From T1Sed10-7 sp047921175 (GTDB taxonomy: Bacteria; Actinomycetota; Nitriliruptoria; Nitriliruptorales; Nitriliruptoraceae), in contig JBLRWQ010000004.1 in assembly GCA_047921175.1 (NCBI GenBank), positions 1 through 64,000 of the forward strand: a stretch of 64,000 nucleotides of DNA, read 5' to 3'. Within the stretch, counting starts at the first letter, position 1. Every line of letters begins with the position of its first letter. The notes below the pieces were generated by a model that was not told the DNA's origin, did no database searches, and saw only the letters and a program-made list of their open reading frames with translations. Both the position numbers and the translations under genes were made by a program. Positions 32,763 to 40,698 of the stretch are shown here, one piece after another.

Positions 32763-34328
32763 TCAGACGGCCTGGACGCGCAGGGTATGCCAGCCCTCGG
32801 CCCCGTCCGGCGCAGGCCGGGCAGGGCCAGCGCTCTGGAGGACGCCGTCCCCATCCGTGGCACGGGCCGACAGCCGATGCTCACCCGGTGGCAGCGCGAC
32901 CCGGGCATGCCACTGGACCCAGGTCGCCGCCGACAGCGGCGCCACCAGGGTCGCATCGACCGCGGCCTCCCCGTCGACGAGCACCTCGACGCGGGAGATC
33001 CCGCGGGTCGGCGCCCAGGCCACGCCCGCGATCACGACCTCACCCGCCGGAACCTCCTCGTCGCGTCCGGGTCGGTCGATCCGCGCACCGGTCTTGACCG
33101 GGCCCTGCTTGGCCCACCCGCGCGGGATCCAGTAGCCGTCCACCCCCTCCCAGGGGGTCAGCTCGATCGCGGCGAGCCACTTGGTGGCCGAGACGTAGCC
33201 GAACAGGCCCGGCACGACCAGCCGGGCGGGGTAGCCGTGCCGCAGGGGCAGGGTCTCCCCGTTCATCGCGACGGCGACGAGCGCGTCCCGGTTGTCACGG
33301 GCCAGTTCGAGCGGGAACCCGGCGGTGAACCCGTCCACGGAGCGGCCGAGCACCTGCCCGGCCGCCGCGGTGGGCGCGGCCTCCGCCAGCAGGTCGACCA
33401 GCCGGACGCCCGTCCAGCGGGCGGTGCCGATCAGGTCGCCCCCGACCTCGTTCGACACGCAGGCGATGGTGGCGTCGACCTCCACCAGCTCGCGGGCGAG
33501 GAGGTCCTCGTAGGACAGGACGAGCTCACGTTCCACCAGGCCCGTGACCTCGAGCCGCCAGTCCGTCACGTCGACGCGTGGCAGGACCACCGCCGTGTCG
33601 ATGCGGAAGAAGCGCTGCGTCGGGGTCAGGACCGGGGAGACCCCGTCGAGCCGCGTGGCCAGGTCCTGGGCCGAGGTGACCGGCGGCAGCGGCGAGGCCA
33701 CCGTGGGCGCCGGCCGGGTGACCACGTCCAGGCCCGCACCGCCGCCGGCGCCACCACCACGTGCCAGGACCCCGAGCCCGACCGCGCCGAGCGCGGTCGC
33801 CCCACCGAGGCGGAGGAACCCGCGCCGGTCGACGGGGGGGTCGGTGGGGCTGGGTGGCCGGCCGGGCGGGCCCGGGAGCAGCCCGAGCGTCCGCAGCAGG
33901 CGTGCCAGCAGCGCAGCGGTCGTCCCGACGCCCACGAGCACGACGAGCAGGACCAGCGGCACCGCCGCACCCGGCTGGGTCAGCGTCGCCAGCACCGCCA
34001 CCAGCCCGACCGCGGCGATCGCCCCCAGCGCAGCGGCGTAGCTGCGTGTGGCGAGCCACCCGACCGCGGCCCCGAGCAGCAGCGCGACGAGCAGCGATGC
34101 GGCGAGGAGCACCGCCCGGTTCGCGCCACCGAACAGCGCGACGGCGCCGGTGACGACCGGACCGGGGAGCCAGGTCACGACCAGCTGACCGAGCGCGTCG
34201 AGCGGCGAGGGGACCAGCGGGAGGCCACGGGCCAGGACCTCCGTCACCGCGAGCCCGCCCGCCGTCGCGAGCAGCCCGCTGAGCGGGGCGGCGCCGGGGA
34301 CGCTCGGTCCGGTCGGGGACGCGGACAT
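32763..34328 (-). CDS. Molybdopterin-dependent sulfite-oxidase-family protein with N-terminal membrane domain
   Basis: A 521-residue fusion. About 165 residues form an N-terminal bundle of four or five membrane helices, then DRRGFLRLGG (a twin-arginine-like sequence) leads into an extracytoplasmic region. There the oxidoreductase molybdopterin-binding domain (about 270-400) contains the Mo-ligand Cys in ATIACVSNEVGGD and WTGVRLVDLL, followed by a Mo-co dimerisation-type domain. It is related to the YedY/sulfite oxidase superfamily; its substrate is unknown. The ATG at 34328 has GGAGGTGGCC upstream. It follows a tiny membrane-protein gene with a 103-bp gap. Confidence 0.87.
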   Translation of the reverse strand: MSASPTGPSVPGAAPLSGLLATAGGLAVTEVLARGLPLVPSPLDALGQLVVTWLPGPVVTGAVALFGGANRAVLLAASLLVALLLGAAVGWLATRSYAAALGAIAAVGLVAVLATLTQPGAAVPLVLLVVLVGVGTTAALLARLLRTLGLLPGPPGRPPSPTDPPVDRRGFLRLGGATALGAVGLGVLARGGGAGGGAGLDVVTRPAPTVASPLPPVTSAQDLATRLDGVSPVLTPTQRFFRIDTAVVLPRVDVTDWRLEVTGLVERELVLSYEDLLARELVEVDATIACVSNEVGGDLIGTARWTGVRLVDLLAEAAPTAAAGQVLGRSVDGFTAGFPLELARDNRDALVAVAMNGETLPLRHGYPARLVVPGLFGYVSATKWLAAIELTPWEGVDGYWIPRGWAKQGPVKTGARIDRPGRDEEVPAGEVVIAGVAWAPTRGISRVEVLVDGEAAVDATLVAPLSAATWVQWHARVALPPGEHRLSARATDGDGVLQSAGPARPAPDGAEGWHTLRVQAV

Positions 34329-34431
34329 GGCCACCTCCGCGACGGTCCGTGGTCCGGGTTCGTACCCGGGGAGCACGGGGACGGGCGCTGCCGCTGCGGC
34401 CGATGGCCGGCCGCTCAGGCGGCGCGCCCGC

Positions 34432-34527
34432 TCACGACCACAGGATCCACCAGGCGACCGCTGCGGTGAGCGCGATCCCGAGCAGCGTCGCTGCGCCGAG
34501 CGTGAACAGCCACTGTGGTCCGGTCAC
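34432..34527 (-). CDS. Putative 31-residue single-pass membrane protein
   Basis: GTG start with GGAGGAG at a good distance and a TATGCT -10-like hexamer about 40 bp upstream. The peptide is almost entirely one hydrophobic helix (WLFTLGAATLLGIALTAAVA) ending WWILWS. It precedes the sulfite-oxidase-like membrane protein gene on the same strand and may form an operon with it. Small size makes a chance frame possible, but ribosome-binding site, promoter and helix agree. Confidence 0.5.
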   Translation of the reverse strand: MTGPQWLFTLGAATLLGIALTAAVAWWILWS

Positions 34528-34566
34528 CGCGAACTCCTCCGTCCAGCCACCTCGGGGCGGGCGCGG

Positions 34567-34572
34567 AGCATA
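34567..34572 (-). promoter_or_regulatory. -10-like hexamer TATGCT for small membrane protein / sulfite-oxidase-like gene
   Basis: Located about 40 bp before the small-protein GTG in the 110-bp divergent spacer. The GNAT gene's -10-like TATCGT (34605-34610) lies in the same spacer on the other strand. Confidence 0.35.
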
Positions 34573-34604
34573 GACGCGACGGCGGTCGCGCTCCACCTGC
34601 ACGG

Positions 34605-34610
34605 TATCGT
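34605..34610 (+). promoter_or_regulatory. -10-like hexamer TATCGT for GNAT gene
   Basis: Lies 28 bp before the GNAT ATG; GGGAGCTCC could serve as ribosome-binding site. No clear -35. Confidence 0.3.
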
Positions 34611-34637
34611 GCGGGTCCCGGACCGGGAGCTCCCGCC

Positions 34638-35465
34638 ATGGCCCGACCCGACCACGACACGTCCGCACCGATGACCGCACCCGTCGCCGAGGTCCAGCCC
34701 GGCGAGTGGTCGCTCCGGACGTCCCTGCGGGATGGCCGGGAGATCCTGCTGCGCTCGATCCGGCCCGCGGACCGTGAACGGTTGGTGGAGGGCCTCAAGC
34801 AGCTCTCCCCCGCCTCCCGGTACCTGCGGTTCCACGCCGCGATCGACCGGCTCAGCGACAGCCAGCTCGACTACCTCACCCAGGTCGACCACGTCGACCA
34901 CGAGGCGATCGTCGCCCTGGACCTCAGCGACCTGACGGTGCCGGGCGTCGGCGTCGCACGCTACATCCGCGAGCCGTACGAGCCCACGGTGGCCGAAGCG
35001 GCGATCACCGTCGCGGACGCCTACCACGGCCAGGGTGCGGGGACGATCCTCCTCGGCGCGCTGGCGCAGCGGGCCCGCAGCAACGGCATCGAGGTGTTCC
35101 GCAACTACGTCCTGGACGGCAACCACGCCATGCTCGAGGTCTTCGACCACCTCGGCGCGGACCGCGAGCTCGAGGCCGACGGGCTGTGGCGGGTCGACCT
35201 GCGCGTCCCCGAGGGCGACGACGACGTGCCCTCCTCCCCCGCCGGCCGCGCCTTCCTGGAGATGGCCCGCTCCGACCGGGTGCTCGCCAGCATCATGCCG
35301 CCGTTGTGGAGCCGATGGCGGCGGCGGCGACGCGGACAGGCCGATGAGGCGTCGCACCCCGCCCCGGAGCAGCCCGACAAGGACCTCGACGAGCTGATCG
35401 ACGAGGAGCTGGCGGACTCGCAGCGCGAGCTGGACGAGTGGTTGCGCTCCCGCGACGACCGGTGA
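34638..35465 (+). CDS. GNAT-family N-acetyltransferase with charged C-terminal extension
   Basis: A 275-residue protein. The GNAT domain spans about 25-190: GREILLRSIRPADRERLVEGLKQLSPASRYLRFH (split), EAAITVADAYHGQGAGTILLGAL as the acetyl-CoA loop, and VLDGNHAMLEVFDHLGA. The N-terminal subfamily resembles the GNAT domain of protein-lysine acetyltransferases (PatA type), but no cyclic-nucleotide or CoA-ligase domain is attached. The C-terminal ~80 residues are Arg-rich, then strongly acidic. Its stop overlaps the GTG of the YczE-like gene (GTGA). Confidence 0.85.
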   Translation: MARPDHDTSAPMTAPVAEVQPGEWSLRTSLRDGREILLRSIRPADRERLVEGLKQLSPASRYLRFHAAIDRLSDSQLDYLTQVDHVDHEAIVALDLSDLTVPGVGVARYIREPYEPTVAEAAITVADAYHGQGAGTILLGALAQRARSNGIEVFRNYVLDGNHAMLEVFDHLGADRELEADGLWRVDLRVPEGDDDVPSSPAGRAFLEMARSDRVLASIMPPLWSRWRRRRRGQADEASHPAPEQPDKDLDELIDEELADSQRELDEWLRSRDDR

Positions 35466-36130
35466 CCGAGGCCACCCCCGGACCGGCCCACCCGCGTGGC
35501 ACCCCGCCAGGCGCACGCGCGGCGCTGCGGGCCAACCACGCGACCGGACAGCTGCGTCGGCGGGTGCCGCGGCTGCTCGTCGGGCTGGTCCTGTGCGGCC
35601 TCGGCATCGCATCGATGGTCGCCGCCGACCTGGGGCTCGGCCCGTGGGACGTGCTCCATCAGGGACTGTCGCGGCTGAGCGGGATCCCGATCGGGATGGT
35701 CGGCATCCTGGTCGGGATGCTGGTCCTCGGCCTGTGGCTCCCCTTGCGGGAACGACCGGGGCTCGGCACCGTGCTGAACGTCGTCATCATCGGCGTCGTG
35801 ATCGACCTGGTCCTGCTCGTGCTCGCGACCCCCGACGCCCTGGTGCTGCGCTGGGGGATGATGCTGGCCGGCCCGGTGCTGTTCGCGGTCGGATCGGGCT
35901 TCTACATCGGGGCCGGACTCGGCCCCGGACCGCGGGACGGCGTGATGACGGGCCTCGCCCGCCGGGGCATCCCGGTCGGCCTGGCACGCACCCTGCTGGA
36001 GGCCACCGTGCTCGTCGTCGGCTGGCTGCTCGGTGGCACGGTCGGTGCCGGCACGCTGGCCTTCGCCTTCGGGATCGGCCCACTGGTGCACGTGCTGCTC
36101 CCCCGCCTGCAGGTCCCGGACGCCGCCTGA
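35462..36130 (+). CDS. YczE/YitT-like integral membrane protein
   Basis: A 222-residue membrane protein with about five or six helices. It has the pattern GLVLCGLGIASMVAADLGLGPWDVLHQGLS, and later GSGFYIGAGLGPGPRDGVMTGLA, an internal repeat of the LG-GPWD/GPRD type that is characteristic of YczE-like proteins. Function in this family is unknown. It is translationally coupled to the GNAT gene by GTGA. Confidence 0.82.
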   Translation: MTEATPGPAHPRGTPPGARAALRANHATGQLRRRVPRLLVGLVLCGLGIASMVAADLGLGPWDVLHQGLSRLSGIPIGMVGILVGMLVLGLWLPLRERPGLGTVLNVVIIGVVIDLVLLVLATPDALVLRWGMMLAGPVLFAVGSGFYIGAGLGPGPRDGVMTGLARRGIPVGLARTLLEATVLVVGWLLGGTVGAGTLAFAFGIGPLVHVLLPRLQVPDAA

Positions 36131-36186
36131 CGGCCACGGGCCACCCGCCGACCCACGCACCGGCGATCCGAGGGGGGCGGCCCCCG

Positions 36187-37719
36187 TCAGCAGACCGGGC
36201 TGATCGTCGGCCAGGGGTTGACCCACGCGCCGCCGTAGCGGCGTCCGAGGTGCAGGTGCGGCGGGGTCGTCCGGGCGTTGCCGGTGTTGCCGACCGTGCC
36301 GATCGGCTGGCCGCCGGCGACCGACGCCCCGGGGGCGATGCCGTCGGCGACGGAATGCAGGTGGGCGTTGTACCACTCGCTGCCGTCGGCGGTCCGGTAC
36401 GTCACGGTGATGCCGCCGAGGCTGGTCGGCGCCGACGGCGGGTTCCAGCGCACGACGACCCCGTCGGCCACCGCCACCACGGGGGTCCCCGTCGCCGCGA
36501 AGATGTCGTTGCCCTGGTGGGTCCGTCCCCCAGCCCGCGGGTAGCCCCAGTCGTTGGAGAAGTCACGGCCGGCCACCGCGCCCACCACGGGGCAGACGAT
36601 GCCCGTGATCGCGGGTCCACCCCCGGCGCCGGGCAGGCTGAGCCGGTCACCGCCGCTGCTCGGGGCCCCGCTCCCCCCGCTGGCGCTGCCCCCGGTCGCA
36701 CCGCCACCGCCACCCGACCCCGCCGAGGCGGCCGCCGCCTGGCGCGCGGCCTCCTCCGCCGCCGCCTGCCGTGCCGCCTCCTCCGCAGCGCGACGCGCCG
36801 CCTCCTCCGCCGCCCGACGCGCCCGCTCCTCCGTTGCGCGTGCCTCCGCAAGCTCCTGACGCAGCTGGGTCTGTCGGGACTCGATGCGGGCCAGCGCGGC
36901 GCCGACGTCCGCCTCGGTGCGGCGCAGCGCGGCGACCAGACGCTGCTGCGTGGCCTCCTCGTCAGCCACCTCGGCAGCGACCTGGGCGGCCTCCTCGCGT
37001 AGCTCCTCGACGACGGCGACGGTCCGGGCCGCGTCGTCCTCGGCCTGCAGCGCCGCAGCCCGGGCCCGGGCCGCGTCGTCCGCCTGCTGCTGGCGCGTCT
37101 GCCGCAGCGCGAACACACGGCGCACGGTCTGGTCCTGGACGTCGACGACGGTCTCGAGCTGCTTCATCCCGACCGCGAAGGCGTTGGGGTCGTCCGCCCG
37201 CCGCAGGATCTCCAGCGCCATCGCGCCGGCCTGCGCGCCCGCGGAGCCGAACTTGAAGGTGTGCACCAGCTGGGCGGCGAGCACCTCCTCCTCCGCGAGC
37301 AGCTCCGCTTCGGTGGCTGCGAGCCGGGCAGCCGCCGCCCTGGACGCCTCATCCGCGGCCCGGCTGGCCGCCTCGGCGTCGGCGAGCGCGAGCTCGGCCA
37401 GGTCGACCTGGCCCTCGGCGGCCGTCAGGCGGGCGCGCGCATCGTCGAGGCGGGCACCGACCGCGGCCAGCTCCTCCTCGGCGGCGGACAGCTCGGCACG
37501 GACCGCCCCGAGGTCGCCACGCACGTCGGCGCCCTCCCGTGTGGCCCGGTCGAGCTCACGCTCCACCTCGCTGCTGGAGCGATCCTGCGCGGCGCTCGGC
37601 TGCCCCGCGCCGACACCCGCCAGGCCGACGAGCAGCACCAGGAGCAGGGACCACGCACCGGCGCGCCGCTGCACGCGCGGGCCGGCACCCGCCGGTGCGC
37701 CGGCGTCCCTCGCGACCAT
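36187..37719 (-). CDS. Secreted M23-family peptidase with long coiled coil
   Basis: A 510-residue secreted protein. A signal sequence (about 24-45, ending near PSAAQ) precedes ~290 residues of alanine-rich coiled coil. The coiled coil ends in near-repeats such as RRAAEEAARRAAEEAARQAA, followed by a Gly/Ser linker. The C-terminal M23 LytM-type domain (about 385-510) shows GRTHQGNDIFAATGTPVVA and NARTTPPHLHLG, keeping the zinc ligands HxxxD and HxH. This is the EnvC/RipA-like layout for cell-wall remodelling during division. GGAG precedes the ATG; a TAGCCT hexamer at 37801-37806 could be its -10. Confidence 0.9.
   Translation of the reverse strand: MVARDAGAPAGAGPRVQRRAGAWSLLLVLLVGLAGVGAGQPSAAQDRSSSEVERELDRATREGADVRGDLGAVRAELSAAEEELAAVGARLDDARARLTAAEGQVDLAELALADAEAASRAADEASRAAAARLAATEAELLAEEEVLAAQLVHTFKFGSAGAQAGAMALEILRRADDPNAFAVGMKQLETVVDVQDQTVRRVFALRQTRQQQADDAARARAAALQAEDDAARTVAVVEELREEAAQVAAEVADEEATQQRLVAALRRTEADVGAALARIESRQTQLRQELAEARATEERARRAAEEAARRAAEEAARQAAAEEAARQAAAASAGSGGGGGATGGSASGGSGAPSSGGDRLSLPGAGGGPAITGIVCPVVGAVAGRDFSNDWGYPRAGGRTHQGNDIFAATGTPVVAVADGVVVRWNPPSAPTSLGGITVTYRTADGSEWYNAHLHSVADGIAPGASVAGGQPIGTVGNTGNARTTPPHLHLGRRYGGAWVNPWPTISPVC
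36730..36850 (-). repeat. In-frame alanine/glutamate repeat coding for coiled coil
   Basis: The DNA is a run of imperfect GCC-CTC-CTC-CGC-type units inside the M23 gene, encoding tandem AAEEAAR(R/Q) units. Such runs can vary in copy number by slippage. Confidence 0.6.
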
Positions 37720-37961
37720 CCGGGCTCCTGCCTCCGTGCGTCCTCCGCGACGACCAGCCTGCCGGTGCTGTTGCTCCTGTTGCCTGTGTGGCGGGGGCTC
37801 AGGCTAGCACCCCGGTGGTGCGCTCTCGTGCTGCCCCCACCGAGGCGACCAGGTCGATCGCCCAGGCCGCCCGCACGCACGACTGATGGAACGAACACGC
37901 CGGAAGCGTTCCGCCACCGCTAGCGTGTCCGGATCCCGGCAACGTGTGAGCGAGGTGGACC

Positions 37962-39776
37962 ATGTCCGACGAACCACTCCGGGTCGGCAACGGCTCCGGG
38001 TTCTACGGGGACCGCTTCGAGGCCATGGCCGAACTGGTGGATGGCGGGCCGCTGGACGTGCTGACCGGCGACTACCTGGCCGAGCTCACGATGCTGATCC
38101 TGTGGCGGACCCGCCAGAAGGATGCCTCCACCGGCTACGCCCGGAGCTTCCTGCGCCAGGCCCGCGAGCTGCTGGTGCCCTGCCTGGACCGTGGCATCCG
38201 GATCGTCGTGAACGCCGGCGGGCTGCACCCGGCCGGGTTGGCCGCCGCCCTGACCGAGCTCGCGACGGAGCTCGAACGCACCCCGCGGATCGCGCAGGTC
38301 GCCGGCGACGACCTCCTCCCCCGCCTCGAGGACCTGAACGCCGCCGGACGCAGCCCGGTCCACGCCCGCACCGGCGTCCCGCTCACCGACCTCGGGGTCC
38401 CGGCGCTGACGGCCAACGCCTACCTCGGTGCCCACGGGATCGCGGCGGCGCTCGCGGCGGGGGCCGACATCGTCGTGACCGGACGCGTGACCGACGCGAG
38501 CCTGACGGTCGGCCCCGCGCTGTGGCGGTTCGGCTGGGACGCCAGCGACCACGACCGCATCGCCGGGGCGATGATCGCCGGCCACGTGATCGAGTGCGGG
38601 GCGCAGGCCACCGGCGGCAACTACCCCTTCTTCACCGAGGTGCCGGGGCTCGAGCACGTCGGCTTCCCCCTGGCCGAGCTGCACGCGGACGGCAGCGCGG
38701 TGATCACCAAGCACCCGGGCACCGGCGGCATGGTCACCGTCGGCACGGTCACCGCCCAGCTGCTGTACGAGGTGGAGGGCCCGCGCTACCTGGGGCCGGA
38801 CGCCGTCGCCCGGCTCGACAGCGTCGAGGTGGTCCAGGACGGACCGGACCGGGTCCGCCTCCAGGGGATCCGCGGTGAGGCACCGCCGGCGACCCGCAAG
38901 GTCGCGGTCACGACCCTCGGCGGCTTCCGCAACCGCGGCACGTTCCTGCTGACCGGCCTCGACATCGAGGCCAAGGCGGACCTCGTCCTGCGGCAGCTAC
39001 GCCGGCGCGCCGACCTGGACGCCATCGACCGCGTCCACGTCGACCTGGTGCGTACCGACCGCGAGGACGCGCCGACCAACGCGCAGGCGGTCGCGACCCT
39101 GACGGTGACCGTCGAGCACCGCTCCCCCGAACCGGTGTCACGCCGGGCCTTCGGTGACGCGTGCGTCGCGATCGGGCTGGCCAGCTACCCGGGGTTCACC
39201 ATGACCGCCCCACCGAGCGACGCCGAGCCCTTCGGACGCTACTGGCCCGGCCTCGTGGACGCGGCCCTGGTCCCCGAGGTGGTCACGCTGCCGGACGGGA
39301 CCACCCGAACCATCGACCCACTGGAGGCCGCCGGTCCGACCGGCGGCACCCCGGTCCCGGCCGCACCACCGGCCGCGCCGGTGCCGGACGGACCCCGGCA
39401 GCGCGCACCGCTCGGCCACCTGGTCGGGGCACGCTCCGGCGACAAGGGCGGCGACGCCAACGTCGGGCTGTGGGTCCGCGACCCGGCCCACTACGGCTGG
39501 CTGCTGGAGGTCGCCGGCACGGTGACGGCCGCCCGCGACCTGCTGCCGGAGGCGAGCGACCTCGACCTCGAGGTGCACCCGCTCCCGCGGCTGCTGGCGG
39601 TCAACATCGTCGTCCGCGGGCTCCTCGGGGAGGGGGTGGCGTCGGCCGTCCGACCGGATCCGCAGGCCAAGGGGCTGGGTGAGTACGTGCGGTCGCGCTG
39701 GGTGGAGGTGCCGAGGGCCTGGCTGCCCCCAGGGCGGGTGGACCCGCCACCCCCCGCAGCGATCAGCCGGAGCTAG
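37962..39776 (+). CDS. AtuA-family (DUF1446) protein with C-terminal AtuA-like domain
   Basis: A 604-residue protein of the acyclic terpene utilisation AtuA family. The main domain (about 1-440) starts VGNGSGFYGDRFEAMAELVDGG and has LDVLTGDYLAELTM and ADIVVTGRVTDASLTVGPAL. The C-terminal ~100 residues (LGHLVGARSGDKGGDANVGLWVR) form the second AtuA-associated domain, fused here. The family is implicated in isoprenoid or branched acyl-CoA breakdown, but no other atu genes (acyl-CoA dehydrogenase, carboxylase) are adjacent, so the substrate is open. Its last 14 bp overlap the convergent SWIM gene. Confidence 0.87.
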   Translation: MSDEPLRVGNGSGFYGDRFEAMAELVDGGPLDVLTGDYLAELTMLILWRTRQKDASTGYARSFLRQARELLVPCLDRGIRIVVNAGGLHPAGLAAALTELATELERTPRIAQVAGDDLLPRLEDLNAAGRSPVHARTGVPLTDLGVPALTANAYLGAHGIAAALAAGADIVVTGRVTDASLTVGPALWRFGWDASDHDRIAGAMIAGHVIECGAQATGGNYPFFTEVPGLEHVGFPLAELHADGSAVITKHPGTGGMVTVGTVTAQLLYEVEGPRYLGPDAVARLDSVEVVQDGPDRVRLQGIRGEAPPATRKVAVTTLGGFRNRGTFLLTGLDIEAKADLVLRQLRRRADLDAIDRVHVDLVRTDREDAPTNAQAVATLTVTVEHRSPEPVSRRAFGDACVAIGLASYPGFTMTAPPSDAEPFGRYWPGLVDAALVPEVVTLPDGTTRTIDPLEAAGPTGGTPVPAAPPAAPVPDGPRQRAPLGHLVGARSGDKGGDANVGLWVRDPAHYGWLLEVAGTVTAARDLLPEASDLDLEVHPLPRLLAVNIVVRGLLGEGVASAVRPDPQAKGLGEYVRSRWVEVPRAWLPPGRVDPPPPAAISRS

Positions 39777-40698
39777 CGCGGTAGCGGGTCCGCTCGCCGA
39801 CACCGGTGCGCAGCACCTCGCCGCGGGCGAACAGGGCCTCGAGCCCCCGCGCCACCGTCTCCGGCGCCCAGCCCAGGACCTCCGCGAGGGAGGAGACGGT
39901 CGCGACCCGCTGGGCGCGGAGCTCGGTCAGCAGCGCGGCCTCGTCCGCTGCCTCGGCCCCGTCCCCGGCGGCGAGCTGCCAGGCCGTCGCCGCGGCACGC
40001 TCGAGCAGTGCCTCCAGGGGGCCTGCGTCCTCCACCCCGGGGGGCGGGCCCAGCTGGTGGAGCAGGTGCGCGGGCCGGCGCACCGGCCGCGGGTGGAGCG
40101 GGATGGCGTCGAGCTCCGCGGTCGCGAGGTCGCCGGCGACCTCCTCGGGGGTGGTGTCGGGAGCGCGGCGACCACGGAGCGCCGCGAGCAGCTGCTCCCG
40201 GGTCCGACCACGGAGCTCGAGCAGCAGCATCGGGTCGCGGTCGATCCGGGTCGCGGCGATCGTGTGCAGGGCAGCGGCGTGGCGGCACCAGGCGCCGCGG
40301 GCCTCGCAGCTACAGTGCGGCGTCAGGTCGGTGACCGCGGGCAGGAGCGGCACCCCCGCCGCCGCCAGCTCATCGGCGAGCCAGGGCCGCAGCCCTCCTT
40401 CGAGCAGCCCCGCGATCGGTCGCAACCGATCCCCCAGGGCCACGGCAGCCGCCTGCCAGCCTGCGTCGTCGGTGCTCGGCCAGGCGATCGCCACCTCGGT
40501 GGGCGCGGCCCGGTCCTCGACCACGGTCCCGGCGATCCGCCCGGCCGTGAGGGTCACGTCCTCGACGGCGCCACGGCGTGCCAGGGCCTGCCCGCGCTGG
40601 ACCTCCCGTGCGGCGCCGGCGCCGGTGTCATCGAGCAGTCCGAGCAGCCGGTCACCCCACCAGTGCCGGACCGCCGTCGCACCCGCGGACGCGCTCAT
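39763..40698 (-). CDS. SWIM zinc-finger protein coupled to SNF2 helicase
   Basis: A 311-residue protein with a SWIM-type zinc finger near residue 130 (CSCEARGAWCRHAAALH, a CxC-n-CxH pattern). A C-terminal ~100-residue region with winged-helix character (LTELRAQRVATVSSLAEVLGW, TVARGLEALFARGEVLRTG) follows. SWIM proteins next to SNF2 helicases are a recurrent actinobacterial pair, with the zinc finger probably contacting DNA or protein. The ATG overlaps the helicase stop by 4 bp (ATGA). Direct function is unknown. Confidence 0.85.
   Translation of the reverse strand: MSASAGATAVRHWWGDRLLGLLDDTGAGAAREVQRGQALARRGAVEDVTLTAGRIAGTVVEDRAAPTEVAIAWPSTDDAGWQAAAVALGDRLRPIAGLLEGGLRPWLADELAAAGVPLLPAVTDLTPHCSCEARGAWCRHAAALHTIAATRIDRDPMLLLELRGRTREQLLAALRGRRAPDTTPEEVAGDLATAELDAIPLHPRPVRRPAHLLHQLGPPPGVEDAGPLEALLERAAATAWQLAAGDGAEAADEAALLTELRAQRVATVSSLAEVLGWAPETVARGLEALFARGEVLRTGVGERTRYRASSG

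Noticed and set aside
36730..36850. Repeats in the M23 gene considered as a CRISPR or mobile repeat.
   Set aside because: They are in frame, imperfect, and encode a coiled coil.
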